From Bacteroidaceae bacterium (lineage in GTDB: Bacteria > Bacteroidota > Bacteroidia > Bacteroidales > Bacteroidaceae), in the NCBI GenBank assembly GCA_017534535.1, contig JAFXVZ010000032.1, positions 33,713 to 97,712 of the forward strand: a stretch of DNA of 64,000 nucleotides, written 5' to 3'. Below, one piece after another: positions 1 through 9,043 of this stretch (the stretch's first letter is position 1; every line of letters starts with the position of its first letter). The position numbers were made by a program, and so were the translations under genes. Under the pieces are notes generated by a model that had not been told where the DNA came from, did not search any database, and saw only the letters and a list, made by a program, of their open reading frames with translations.

Positions 1-438
1 TACCCACATCGCCACAGGCAATTTCTTCTCAGGATGTCCAGGTGCTTTTTCTGGCACCCATACATTCAAGTAAAGGCAATCCTCTGAGTAATGAGGGTCA
101 TCGCTCAAGAAATGAAACTCAGTACCATACTGCCCATCCTGAGGATTACGGGTACGCTGCATGGCTGCATCACTGAATTTGTCTGCCACCTTCACACCCT
201 CCCATGCCATTACAGGCTGAGGACGTTTCCATCGCAAATCACCTACAGGAGGTTCAGCAAAAGGTACACCTTTATATACTATTACACCTTCAGCATCAGA
301 AGGGACACCTTGAATCTGTCCACCTTCAATGGTAAGAACGGGATTTAACTCGCTTTTTTCACCTAAGGAAGTGCAACTTACCAGAAAAGCGGCGAAAGCA
401 AACATGAATAAGTTCTGTTTTCTCATTTTTTTAGTCAT
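1..438 (-). CDS. Carboxylesterase type B, lipoprotein (partial, C-terminus outside window)
   Basis: The first 146 codons of a gene running off the left edge. The N-terminus has a short hydrophobic stretch followed by VSC, which fits a lipoprotein signal. The next part carries the N-terminal hallmarks of type B carboxylesterases: VYKGVPFAEPPVGDLRWKRP and then EDCLYLNVWVPE. The nucleophile region lies beyond the window. Two in-frame ATGs exist (438 and 426); both lie just after a -7-like TAACTTTG at 463-456 on this strand. It is divergent from the CE1 esterase at 525, giving a small ester-hydrolysis locus. The family is clear; the substrate cannot be told. Confidence 0.85.
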   Translation of the reverse strand, partial: MTKKMRKQNLFMFAFAAFLVSCTSLGEKSELNPVLTIEGGQIQGVPSDAEGVIVYKGVPFAEPPVGDLRWKRPQPVMAWEGVKVADKFSDAAMQRTRNPQDGQYGTEFHFLSDDPHYSEDCLYLNVWVPEKAPGHPEKKLPVAMWV

Positions 439-443
439 ATTAG

Positions 444-1658
<1,215 letters not shown>

Positions 1659-1672
1659 AATTTCAACTTAAG

Positions 1673-1706
1673 GGGGCAGATAGCTATGGGCTTTTGCCCC
1701 TTTTTT
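1673..1706 (+). terminator. Intrinsic terminator after the CE1 esterase
   Basis: GGGGCA (1673-1678) pairs with TGCCCC (1695-1700), followed by six T. It lies 14 bases after the esterase stop and 20 bases before the GH9 start. No clear -7 motif precedes the GH9 gene, so some read-through may drive it. Confidence 0.75.
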
Positions 1707-1725
1707 CACGAAATCAAATTAGATC

Positions 1726-4233
1726 ATGAGAAAGTTTATCCTCTTAATGGCTGGTCTTTTTGTTGCTTCTCTTTGCCAAGCACAAGGTCTCCAGCTCAAC
1801 GATCTGGAGTATTTTGAGCGTCAGGGTGTGAACGTACTAGTGTTCAGCAACCGTTTCAACGGTGGTTTCAATGACGAGAAAGACTCAGGTATAGAGATCA
1901 TCCATCATGGAGTACGCACCGCTCAAGGTGGCGCCATTAGATTAAACAACGCCCCCGAGCAATGGGACTTGGTGCCTACGCTTGTCAACCGCAAGGTAGA
2001 TAAAGCTAACAATGCTATCGAAATCTCTATGCGCTACGAAGACTATGATTTTGATAGTCGTGTGGTAGTTACAGGCAAAGGTAATGCAGTAGAGATCAGT
2101 GTATATCTCGATAAACCAGTACCTCAAGCCATCGTTGGAGAAGCTGGTTTCAACCTCGAGTTCCTGCCCTCTCAATACTGGCTCAAGACCTTCATGATGG
2201 ATGGTCGTTTGAATCGTTTTCCTCGTTATGCAGCCAGCGAGACTATAACGCGTCCTAACAGCGAGAAAGCTCGTCAGTTCAAGGGTTTCAAGACTTATGA
2301 CGACAGAGGTACCGACCGCTTTATCGACCCTCTCCCTTTGGAGAAAGGACACTCGTTGCTGATGGCAATGGACGACCCAGAGCGAATGGTAAAGGTAACT
2401 AGTGAAGCTGAGTTGTTGCTTTATGATGGTCGCATCCTAGCTCAGAATGGTTGGTTTGTACTGCGCAGCATCCTACCTGCCAACAAAACGGGCAAGGTAC
2501 TATCTTGGACAGTAGAGCCTCATGCTATCCCCAATTGGATTCGTGAACCTAACATCGGCTTCTCACAAGTAGGTTATGTGCCTGAACAACCTAAGGTAGC
2601 AGTCATTGAACTCGACAAGAAAGACACCATGAAGCCTACCGCTTCTATCTTCCGCATCCGTGAGGACGGCACCACCAGCGAGGTGTTCAAGGGCAATATC
2701 CAGCCTTGGGGACCTTACTTCAAGTACAATTATGTGAAGTTTGATTTCTCATCTGTTCGCGAGTCTGGCATTTATTATATCCAATATGGAGATATCAAGA
2801 CCAACAATTTCTTGATTGACAATAGCGTGTATGACAAGATAACAGACGCCACTACCGACGTTTGGATTCCTATCCACATGAACCACATGACTGTGAATGA
2901 GGGCTATCGCGTGTGGCATGGTGAGCCGTTTAAGGAAGGTTACTTGCAGGCACCCCCAAGCGACCACTTCGATATGCACAGACAAGGAGAGAAAACAGAA
3001 ACGAAATATCAGCCTTACGAGCTGATTCCTGGCTTGAGCGTAGGTGGTTACTTCGATGCGGGTGACTTCGACATTGAGACAGGTGCCAACATTGGTGTGG
3101 TGGAAAATCTGGTACGAGCATGGGAGTTGTTCAAATCACAACGCGATGAAACCTTCGTGAGCGAACAACAACGCTATGTTGATTTGCATCGGCCTGACGG
3201 CACACCTGATATCCTGCAATACATCGAGCATGGCACCCTAAATTTGGTAGCACAAGCTGAACAGATTGGCCACATGGCAACTACTTTGTCCAATTCTGTG
3301 CTTGACAACTACCATCATTTAGGTGATGCAGCCTCCATCACTGATGGTTTGCACTATGACCGCAGCCTGAAGCCGTACGAAGTTTCTGCCGATGGTAAGT
3401 CAAGTGGTACTCCTGACGACATGTGGGCATTCACAACCCGCAATGCCTGGATGGATTTCCGTGCTGCTACCATGTTTGCAGCAGCCAGTCGTGCATTAGA
3501 GGGGTATAACGACGACCTCTCGAAGCGTGCCCTTGCACAGTCGAAGCGACTGATGCAGGAAGCCAATGCCTTGATGGCTGATGGCAACAATGCCTCTCGA
3601 CGAATGGGTAGCAACATGGCAACCAACCTGCAGCTCTATGCGGCTACGCACGAACAGTCTTATTTAGATAGTTTCAAAAACCAAATCTGGCAGGCAATGG
3701 ATGACAATGCCGTCAACAACATGCAAACTGCGTTGGATGCCATCCCCTATATGGACGAGACCTATAAGCTGCGTCTGCGTCCCTATATCCAAAAGTATCA
3801 AGAGTATATCAAGAGTTTCGACAAGGACAATCCTTATGGAGTACCAATCGGTTTGGGTAATTGGGCAGGTAGCGGCAATGTAGTAAGCTTTGGCACCACC
3901 ATCTGTTTCGCTTACCTATATTACCCAGATATCATCCAAAAAGACGATATCTTCCGTGCAGGCAACTATCTATTTGGTTGTCACCCTTATCACAACTACT
4001 CATTGGTAGCAGCTATAGGAGCTGCTCGTCCAAAGGCAGTGTTCTATGGTAACAACCGTGCTGACTTTTCATTCATCCCTGGCAACGTAGCTCCAGGCTT
4101 GCTATTCCGTCAGCCTGACCATTTCGAGAACTATGACGACTGGCCTTTCCTTTGGGGACAAAACGAGGGTACTGTTGGTGGTAATACACAATATGTTATC
4201 TTCGGTGAGGCGTTTAAGAATGTGCTGAAATAA
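1726..4233 (+). CDS. Glycoside hydrolase family 9 protein, secreted
   Basis: An 835-residue protein with signal peptide (MRKFILLMAGLFVASLCQAQ). Residues about 20-275 form an N-terminal region I do not recognise. Residues about 283-370 match the CelD_N immunoglobulin-like domain (IGFSQVGYVPEQPKVAV). The GH9 (alpha/alpha)6 catalytic domain follows, with GGYFDAGDFD (the DAGD catalytic base motif) and a C-terminal NEGTVGGN segment where the acid Glu lies. This family includes endo-beta-1,4-glucanases and some exo-acting enzymes. The large N-terminal extension and non-canonical spacing mean activity should not be assumed to be cellulase. It probably acts on plant glucan together with the adjacent esterases. 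Confidence 0.88.
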   Translation: MRKFILLMAGLFVASLCQAQGLQLNDLEYFERQGVNVLVFSNRFNGGFNDEKDSGIEIIHHGVRTAQGGAIRLNNAPEQWDLVPTLVNRKVDKANNAIEISMRYEDYDFDSRVVVTGKGNAVEISVYLDKPVPQAIVGEAGFNLEFLPSQYWLKTFMMDGRLNRFPRYAASETITRPNSEKARQFKGFKTYDDRGTDRFIDPLPLEKGHSLLMAMDDPERMVKVTSEAELLLYDGRILAQNGWFVLRSILPANKTGKVLSWTVEPHAIPNWIREPNIGFSQVGYVPEQPKVAVIELDKKDTMKPTASIFRIREDGTTSEVFKGNIQPWGPYFKYNYVKFDFSSVRESGIYYIQYGDIKTNNFLIDNSVYDKITDATTDVWIPIHMNHMTVNEGYRVWHGEPFKEGYLQAPPSDHFDMHRQGEKTETKYQPYELIPGLSVGGYFDAGDFDIETGANIGVVENLVRAWELFKSQRDETFVSEQQRYVDLHRPDGTPDILQYIEHGTLNLVAQAEQIGHMATTLSNSVLDNYHHLGDAASITDGLHYDRSLKPYEVSADGKSSGTPDDMWAFTTRNAWMDFRAATMFAAASRALEGYNDDLSKRALAQSKRLMQEANALMADGNNASRRMGSNMATNLQLYAATHEQSYLDSFKNQIWQAMDDNAVNNMQTALDAIPYMDETYKLRLRPYIQKYQEYIKSFDKDNPYGVPIGLGNWAGSGNVVSFGTTICFAYLYYPDIIQKDDIFRAGNYLFGCHPYHNYSLVAAIGAARPKAVFYGNNRADFSFIPGNVAPGLLFRQPDHFENYDDWPFLWGQNEGTVGGNTQYVIFGEAFKNVLK

Positions 4234-4240
4234 GAGAGTT

Positions 4241-4277
4241 TGTTGGGATAGGGTTGCCTATCCCAACATTTCTTTTA
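4241..4277 (+). terminator. Strong terminator hairpin between convergent genes
   Basis: A perfect 12-bp stem (4241-4252 with 4257-4268) with loop GTTG, followed by TTTCTTTTA. It ends the GH9 transcript. The hairpin overlaps the stop codon (4258-4260) of the convergent gene on the minus strand. On that strand no T-tract follows it. Confidence 0.85.
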
Positions 4278-5448
4278 ACACGCTTCCCCAACGTCCAGGC
4301 AGTATGATATGATGGTTGCCAATCGGCTCATTCAGAAAATACAATGCCTGGGCTTTGTCATTTAATTGTATGACTTGCTGTGTGCGACATAAATCGGGCT
4401 TAGCTTGGCTGTATAGTAATACCCCTTCGGCTATAAAACTACGTTTCAAATCCCCAGACAGTTTGAATACAGTCACCTCACCTTCTTTCATATAACCCCG
4501 TATGCCCACACCTATTCCCGATTCAAAATGAGTATCAAACTCGTAACGTTCTACCATATTCAATGGGATGGTGCAATGGGCGAAAAGCATCTTGCCCGTT
4601 TCCACATCAATAGAAGCTGGGTTGGCTTGGAAGCCAGAAACGCCAGTAAGCGATTTCGCCACCATCATGGATATCATCGCTGGGACGTCACCTTCGCATC
4701 CTGACACAATCCCCTCCGCATTCAACTTCGCCAAAGCCAGACAGCCCGTATTCTTCACAGCAGTAAGCAGGTCAAAGCATCTCAACGTGAAACCTTGCAG
4801 ATTATATTTGTTTATTATCTCTTTCAATGACGCATAGATACGTTCTGCACCAGGCAAGGCATCGTTTATCTTTGCCACCTCAGATGTCAATGTCGTATCT
4901 TTTAGTGGTGTGCTCTCAATAGTGGCAATCAGTTCGTCCATCGGCACATCAAGTAATTCGATACCCAATTTCTTATGTATCTCCTCTCTGTTGGCTTCAC
5001 TGGATATCAGCCAATCAGAAGGTTTCCCAATTACTCCCAATCGGCACCCCCTCAGTTGAGCTCTCGCCTCCCCAACCTTCTGCAAGACCTCTATCCTTTG
5101 TCGGATATAGGCATTGCTTCCATGAATAATTTCTCCACGAATGCCTATCTGCCTAAGGAAGGAAAGAATCTCCATCGAAGCCGCCAACGAATTGCTTTTT
5201 CCTGAGGTTAACAGATAAAATGGAGCATCTGACAGTTGCTGCAACTTAGGTAACAGACTTTTGAATATGCCCTCAGTACCACCTGTCCGCACATAAATCA
5301 AGCTCAAAGGATGTGAGCCATAGTCAGCATAATCACTGCCCTTCATTTCATAATCAATACCCAAGGCTCCTAAGAATTCTTTGGTTACCACATCCACCTC
5401 TTGCTCATCATGCAATTCGGAGGTTAATGTATAAATCGCTATACTCAT
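4258..5448 (-). CDS. L-fucose/L-arabinose isomerase-like protein
   Basis: A 396-residue cytoplasmic protein. The fold features match the fucose-isomerase C-terminal family: an N-terminal Rossmann-like part with YVRTGGTEGIF, a middle GCRLGVIGKPSDWLISS, and a late CEGDVPAMISMM motif typical of the metal-binding half of fucose isomerase-like proteins. ATG 5448 begins MSIAIYTLTSE; the 29-codon upstream extension is hydrophobic and unlikely to be translated. True sugar isomerases are usually longer (about 500-590 residues) with a fuller set of metal ligands, so this may be a divergent isomerase or a non-catalytic relative. It stands alone, with no sugar-catabolic neighbours. Confidence 0.7.
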   Translation of the reverse strand: MSIAIYTLTSELHDEQEVDVVTKEFLGALGIDYEMKGSDYADYGSHPLSLIYVRTGGTEGIFKSLLPKLQQLSDAPFYLLTSGKSNSLAASMEILSFLRQIGIRGEIIHGSNAYIRQRIEVLQKVGEARAQLRGCRLGVIGKPSDWLISSEANREEIHKKLGIELLDVPMDELIATIESTPLKDTTLTSEVAKINDALPGAERIYASLKEIINKYNLQGFTLRCFDLLTAVKNTGCLALAKLNAEGIVSGCEGDVPAMISMMVAKSLTGVSGFQANPASIDVETGKMLFAHCTIPLNMVERYEFDTHFESGIGVGIRGYMKEGEVTVFKLSGDLKRSFIAEGVLLYSQAKPDLCRTQQVIQLNDKAQALYFLNEPIGNHHIILPGRWGSVLKEMLG

Positions 5449-5539
5449 AATCCATTCAATTTTTATGGAACAAAAATAGAAAAAAGCGTTGAAATACCCA
5501 AGAGTCAAGCTTACGAAAAAACTTTTTCCCCGCAAAGCA

Positions 5540-5569
5540 TTGTTATTTCAAGAAAAGTGATTATCTTTG
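5540..5569 (+). promoter_or_regulatory. Promoter of tRNA-Lys
   Basis: TTG (5540-5542), 19-base spacer, TATCTTTG (5562-5569): a full match to the Bacteroidetes housekeeping promoter. The mature tRNA starts 28 bases downstream. Confidence 0.8.
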
Positions 5570-5596
5570 CAGCCGATTTCAACAATCATGGTGACA

Positions 5597-5669
5597 GATC
5601 CGCTAGCTCAGCAGGTAGAGCACAACACTTTTAATGTTGGGGTCTTGGGTTCGAGCCCCAAGCGGATCA
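5597..5669 (+). tRNA. tRNA-Lys (anticodon TTT)
   Basis: A 73-nt cloverleaf. The acceptor stem GATCCGC (5597-5603) pairs with GCGGATC (5662-5668). The D arm is GCTC..GAGC, the anticodon stem is CAACA/TGTTG around loop CTTTTAA (anticodon TTT), and the T arm is CTTGGGTTCGAGCCCCAAG. The discriminator base is A and CCA is not encoded. Confidence 0.95.
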
Positions 5670-5671
5670 CT

Positions 5672-5701
5672 AAAAAGAGAGGCTTCTACGCCTCTTTTTT
5701 T
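5672..5701 (+). terminator. Terminator of tRNA-Lys
   Basis: AGAGGC (5678-5683) pairs with GCCTCT (5690-5695) around TTCTAC and is extended by A:T pairs. A T-rich run follows. It begins 3 bases after the tRNA. Confidence 0.85.
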
Positions 5702-6048
5702 GTTTCTCATCTATTATACCTCTATTCAAGCCAGAGCTTACAAGTAGCAAAGTGTCTGTTTGGTTATTCCAAGCTGGAAGCTTGATTATTGCAAACTTTG
5801 GGTGTGCTTAGGCTTCGATTCGCAGAAAGGGGAAAAGCGACATTTAGAACACTTAAGAATTGCTTGAAGCTAATGCTTCAATTAGTTGAAGTAAAAGGGG
5901 CGTTTACTTCGGGAGGATGGTCCATTTGCTTGGACTAAATGAGCCTTATGCCCGGAGCACCTAAAAACAATCCTAAAAGGAGAAATTTAGAACAGTTTTG
6001 CTGTTGGCTTTTTATCGTTACTCAAAATAGTATCTTTCCCCAAAAACA
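5702..6048. other. Gene-free stretch between tRNA-Lys and carbonic anhydrase
   Basis: About 350 bases without a convincing gene. It holds copy A of the 100-bp dispersed element (5863-5961). A 47-codon ORF from 5948 runs through the downstream promoter and looks spurious. Confidence 0.6.
5863..5961 (-). repeat. 100-bp dispersed element, copy A
   Basis: It aligns without gaps to the reverse complement of 31072-31169 at about 77 of 98 positions, including an 18-base perfect block around TTTACTTCGGGAGGATGG. Related sequence occurs at 15655-15775. Strand is given as the orientation matching copies B and C relative to their downstream peptide genes. No peptide gene was found downstream of this copy; the tRNA lies on that side. 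Confidence 0.75.
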
Positions 6049-6080
6049 TTTGGAAATATGCAGGCAAGGAGTTATCTTTG
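6049..6080 (+). promoter_or_regulatory. Promoter of the carbonic anhydrase operon
   Basis: TTTG (6049-6052), 20-base spacer, TATCTTTG (6073-6080). It lies 28 bases before ATG 6109. It overlaps an upstream in-frame ATG (6058), which rules that start out. Confidence 0.8.
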
Positions 6081-6108
6081 CGAAAGCAAACTATTAAAGA
6101 ATGATACC

Positions 6109-6651
6109 ATGATTGACCAGATTATTGCCTATAACAAGAAGTTCGTGGAAGAGAAGGGCTACGAGCAGTATATCACCGATAAGTACCCAGACAAGAAGTT
6201 GGCGGTGCTTTCATGTATGGACACCCGACTGACAGAGTTGTTGCCTGCAGCATTGGGCTTGAAGAATGGAGATGCCAAAATCATCAAGAATGCAGGTGGT
6301 TTGGTGATTTCGGCTTTCGACTCAGCCATGCGAAGCCTGATTGTCGCTATTTATGAATTAGGTGTACAAGAAATAATGGTGGTGGCTCATTCACATTGTG
6401 GAGCCTGCCACATGAGCTACGACCATTTCCACCATGAAATGATAGCCCGTGGAGTGACAGATGATACTCTCAACACCATCCGCAAGTGTGGCATTGACCT
6501 TGATGCTTGGTTAGAGGGGTTCAAGGATACACCTACCTCAGTAAGAAAAACCGTTGAGACCATCAAAACCCATCCGCTGGTTCCGAAAGACATTGTGGTT
6601 CGTGGTTTTATCATTGATTCTGAAACAGGAGAGCTGGAAGAAATTTTGTAA
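6109..6651 (+). CDS. Beta-carbonic anhydrase
   Basis: A 180-residue cytoplasmic zinc enzyme that interconverts CO2 and bicarbonate. Zinc ligands are visible: Cys in SCMDTRL (about residue 39), then His and Cys in AHSHCGACHM (about residue 92-95). The Asp-Arg pair of CxDxR is present. KNAGG is the conserved strand-loop motif. The protein is short, as in the compact clade of bacterial beta-CAs. The start at 6109 is fixed by the promoter overlapping the upstream ATG. It is followed after 12 bases by a xenobiotic acetyltransferase gene, so the three genes 6109-7904 probably form one operon. Confidence 0.9.
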   Translation: MIDQIIAYNKKFVEEKGYEQYITDKYPDKKLAVLSCMDTRLTELLPAALGLKNGDAKIIKNAGGLVISAFDSAMRSLIVAIYELGVQEIMVVAHSHCGACHMSYDHFHHEMIARGVTDDTLNTIRKCGIDLDAWLEGFKDTPTSVRKTVETIKTHPLVPKDIVVRGFIIDSETGELEEIL

Positions 6652-6663
6652 ATCAAAAAGATT

Positions 6664-7311
6664 ATGAAAAGACCTGACCCCAACAAGGCTTTCCCAAATC
6701 CCAACATTCCAAGCCTCTGTTATATCAAAAACGTGGTGAAGAACCCACGCATTATCATTGGCGACTACACCTATTATAATAATGTGGATGGTGCTGACCA
6801 GTTCGAGAAGCATGTCACTCACTTTTATGACTTCATTGGTGACAAACTGGTTATTGGCAAGTTCTGTGCTATTGCCAAAGGAGTAGAATTCGTGATGAAT
6901 GGTGCAAACCACAGGATGGATGGTGCAAGTACTTATCCTTTCTACATCATGGGAGGCGATTGGGGCTCTGCCATTGCTCCTGTAAAAGAGGAACTTCCAC
7001 TAAAGGGAGATACCATTATTGGCAATGATGTATGGATTGGGCAACATGTAACTATCATGCCTGGAGTTCATATTGGCGATGGTGCCATCATTGGTGCAAA
7101 TTCTGTGGTTGCTAAAGACATACCTCCCTATTCTGTTGCTGTGGGCAATCCTTGTCGGGTAGTCAAGAAACGCTTTGATGACGAGCTGATTGACTTATTA
7201 CTCCAACTCAAATGGTGGGACAAACCTATTGAGGAAATTGAAAGCTTGATGCCTATTCTCTCTTGTGGCGATTTGGAGAAGGTGAAGAAAGAGATAAAAA
7301 CAATGCTATGA
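6664..7311 (+). CDS. Vat/CatB-type xenobiotic acetyltransferase (left-handed beta-helix)
   Basis: A 215-residue hexapeptide-repeat acyltransferase. The order is typical of the streptogramin/chloramphenicol acetyltransferase family: an N-terminal IGDYTYYNN region, then IGKFCAIAKGVEF, the catalytic-His segment NGANHRMDG with STYPF, then hexapeptide coils (IIGNDVWIGQHVTIMPGV, IGDGAIIGANSVV), then AVGNPCRVVKKRF and an alpha-helical tail. It would transfer acetyl from acetyl-CoA to a hydroxyl group. Family members inactivate antibiotics, but chromosomal ones often have unknown substrates, so resistance is not implied. Its last base pairs overlap the next gene by 4 bp (ATGA). Confidence 0.85.
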   Translation: MKRPDPNKAFPNPNIPSLCYIKNVVKNPRIIIGDYTYYNNVDGADQFEKHVTHFYDFIGDKLVIGKFCAIAKGVEFVMNGANHRMDGASTYPFYIMGGDWGSAIAPVKEELPLKGDTIIGNDVWIGQHVTIMPGVHIGDGAIIGANSVVAKDIPPYSVAVGNPCRVVKKRFDDELIDLLLQLKWWDKPIEEIESLMPILSCGDLEKVKKEIKTML

Positions 7312-7904
7312 TTATTCTGATTACAGGAGCATCACATATGGGGAAAACACTTCTGGCACAGAGAGTGTTGGAGGAATACCACTTCCCTTATCTTTCCATC
7401 GACCATTTGAAGATGGGATTGATTCGTAGTGGCATAACACAGCTTACGCCAGAAGACGATGATGCCCTCACAGATTATCTTTGGCCTATTGTCCGTGAAA
7501 TAATGAAAACGGCAATTGAGAATCTGCAAAATCTTATTATAGAAGGATGCTACATACCTTTTAACTGGAGAAAAGATTTTGACGAAAACTATTTATCTTC
7601 CATCCAGTTTATTTGTCTGGCAATGACGGATGCATATATTGATGCTCATTTTGAAGATATCAAAAAACATGCTTCCGTCATTGAGACAAGACTTAATGAT
7701 TCATACATCACTATCGAAAAGTTGAAAGATGACAACCATTATTATATCAATGCATTTACACAAGAAGGTGAACAGGTTACACTGATTGACAAGGATTTCG
7801 AGAAAAATATCAGTTCTCTCATAAAGTCATGTTTTACATGCTATCCTCCCAACGCCAATGCTGACGCAGTTCATTCGTCATATCGTCCCAATCCTGCAAA
7901 GTGA
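7308..7904 (+). CDS. P-loop NTPase (kinase-like), unknown substrate
   Basis: A 198-residue protein opening with a Walker A loop (ITGASHMGKTLLA). The rest resembles small AAA/adenylate-kinase-like nucleotide kinases: SIDHLKMGL, and IIEGCYIP with an acidic residue at the end of a strand. Its start overlaps the acetyltransferase stop by 4 bp (ATGA at 7308-7311), so the two are translationally coupled. Its last 71 bases overlap antisense the end of the GNAT gene on the minus strand, and those final about 23 residues look unconstrained. The function is unknown; small-molecule phosphorylation is a guess from fold only. Confidence 0.75.
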   Translation: MIILITGASHMGKTLLAQRVLEEYHFPYLSIDHLKMGLIRSGITQLTPEDDDALTDYLWPIVREIMKTAIENLQNLIIEGCYIPFNWRKDFDENYLSSIQFICLAMTDAYIDAHFEDIKKHASVIETRLNDSYITIEKLKDDNHYYINAFTQEGEQVTLIDKDFEKNISSLIKSCFTCYPPNANADAVHSSYRPNPAK

Positions 7905-8367
7905 ATGTACCCTCACCGATTATCATAATGGTCATCTCCAGATTGTCATAAGAACGAAATACATTCGTATCTCTGAAACCATTACGCAGATAAAACTCAT
8001 GGCGACGACGACGCTGAACAATATTGTCGCATGCTTGGCGATGCGACTCCATATCAAATACAATAGTCTGTTCTTTATACTTACCCATCAACATTCTTAG
8101 CATTTCTTGCCCATAGCCTTTGTTTCGCAATTCTTCACGCACAGCAAAGTACCAGAACCAATTAAACGAAGGCCGGGGATATAAAATCGTTAAGCCCACA
8201 AAAGTTCCAGCATCATAATAGGTGGTAAAGTCCAGGTGCATCTCATCTATCAGTCGCATCAAATCATTCCAAGGAATCTGTTCATTCTTAGGAAATCCCG
8301 ACTCATACAACTCCTTTATTTCTTTATCGCCTTTATTTTTTGCTGTAATCTGCTTCGTAATCATCAT
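7834..8367 (-). CDS. GNAT-family N-acetyltransferase
   Basis: A 177-residue protein with the GNAT core. WFWYFAVREELRNKGYGQEML contains the acetyl-CoA pyrophosphate-binding R-x-x-G-x-G/A signature (RNKGYG), and a later strand-helix (RHEFYLRNGF) is typical of motif B. ATG 8367 is followed by a second ATG. An unusually good Shine-Dalgarno (AGGAGGG) lies just upstream, rare in this lineage, and TATATTTG at 8404-8397 is a plausible -7. The substrate is unknown. The 3' end overlaps the convergent P-loop gene by 71 bp. Confidence 0.85.
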   Translation of the reverse strand: MMITKQITAKNKGDKEIKELYESGFPKNEQIPWNDLMRLIDEMHLDFTTYYDAGTFVGLTILYPRPSFNWFWYFAVREELRNKGYGQEMLRMLMGKYKEQTIVFDMESHRQACDNIVQRRRRHEFYLRNGFRDTNVFRSYDNLEMTIMIIGEGTFTLQDWDDMTNELRQHWRWEDSM

Positions 8368-8467
8368 ACCCTCCTAATTAACATCAATATTTCTCGCAAA
8401 TATAGCTAAAATAAAGAAAAAGTTGTATTTTTGCACCCATAATTATTCACAAGAACAACTTATAGTA

Positions 8468-9043
8468 ATGGAAAACAAGTTTATAACGGTTGCCTACAAG
8501 CTCTACACCATTGAGGATGGCGACAAGGATTTTGCAGAAGAGGCTACCGCCGAGAAGCCTTTCGAGTTTATTTCAGGGGTGGGTCTGACTTTGCCTCAGT
8601 TTGAGGAGCATATCAAGGATTTGCAAGCTGGCGAGACTTTCGATTTCGTGATTGACAAGGAGAATGCTTATGGTATTTATGACGAACGCCAGGTGGTGAC
8701 ATTGCCCAAAAAGACTTTCGAGATTGACGGCAAGTTCGACAGTGAACACATTGTGGAAGGTGCTATCATTCCATTGATGAATGCTGAGGGTCAGCGTTTC
8801 AATGCCAGTGTGAGCGAGATTACTGAGAATGAGGTAACTGTTGACCTGAACCATCCTTTGGCAGGTTGCGACCTGCAGTTCATGGGTACTGTGATTGAAA
8901 GTCGCCTCGCCACCAATGAGGAACTTGCCGCTGTTGCCAAGATGATGAGTGGCGGATGCGGAGGTTGCGGTGGTGGATGTGAGAGTTGTGGCGAGGGCGG
9001 ATGCGAAGGCGGATGCGAAGGTGGTTGCAATGGTTGCAACTAA
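8468..9043 (+). CDS. slyD: SlyD-like FKBP peptidyl-prolyl isomerase with Cys/Gly metal-binding tail
   Basis: A 191-residue protein. The FKBP half opens with VAYKLYTIEDGDKDFAEEA and the inserted-in-flap domain follows (FDFVIDKENAYGIYDERQVV). The return strands end at LAGCDLQFMGTVIE. Residues about 158-191 form a tail of CGGC, GGGC and EGGC repeats with eight Cys, expected to bind Ni/Zn as in SlyD, although E. coli SlyD uses a His-rich tail. It folds proline-containing proteins and may supply metal. ATG 8468 gives the canonical start; TATTTTTG at 8426-8433 is a plausible -7. Its stop overlaps that of the convergent cysteine desulfidase gene by 4 bp. Confidence 0.9.
   Translation: MENKFITVAYKLYTIEDGDKDFAEEATAEKPFEFISGVGLTLPQFEEHIKDLQAGETFDFVIDKENAYGIYDERQVVTLPKKTFEIDGKFDSEHIVEGAIIPLMNAEGQRFNASVSEITENEVTVDLNHPLAGCDLQFMGTVIESRLATNEELAAVAKMMSGGCGGCGGGCESCGEGGCEGGCEGGCNGCN

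Noticed and set aside
5567-5785. 72-codon ORF
   Set aside because: It runs straight through tRNA-Lys and its terminator.
5948-6091. 47-codon ORF before the carbonic anhydrase
   Set aside because: It overlaps the strong promoter at 6049-6080 and has no recognisable content.
8791-9039. Antisense Pro/His-rich ORF
   Set aside because: It is the complement of the SlyD Cys/Gly tail.
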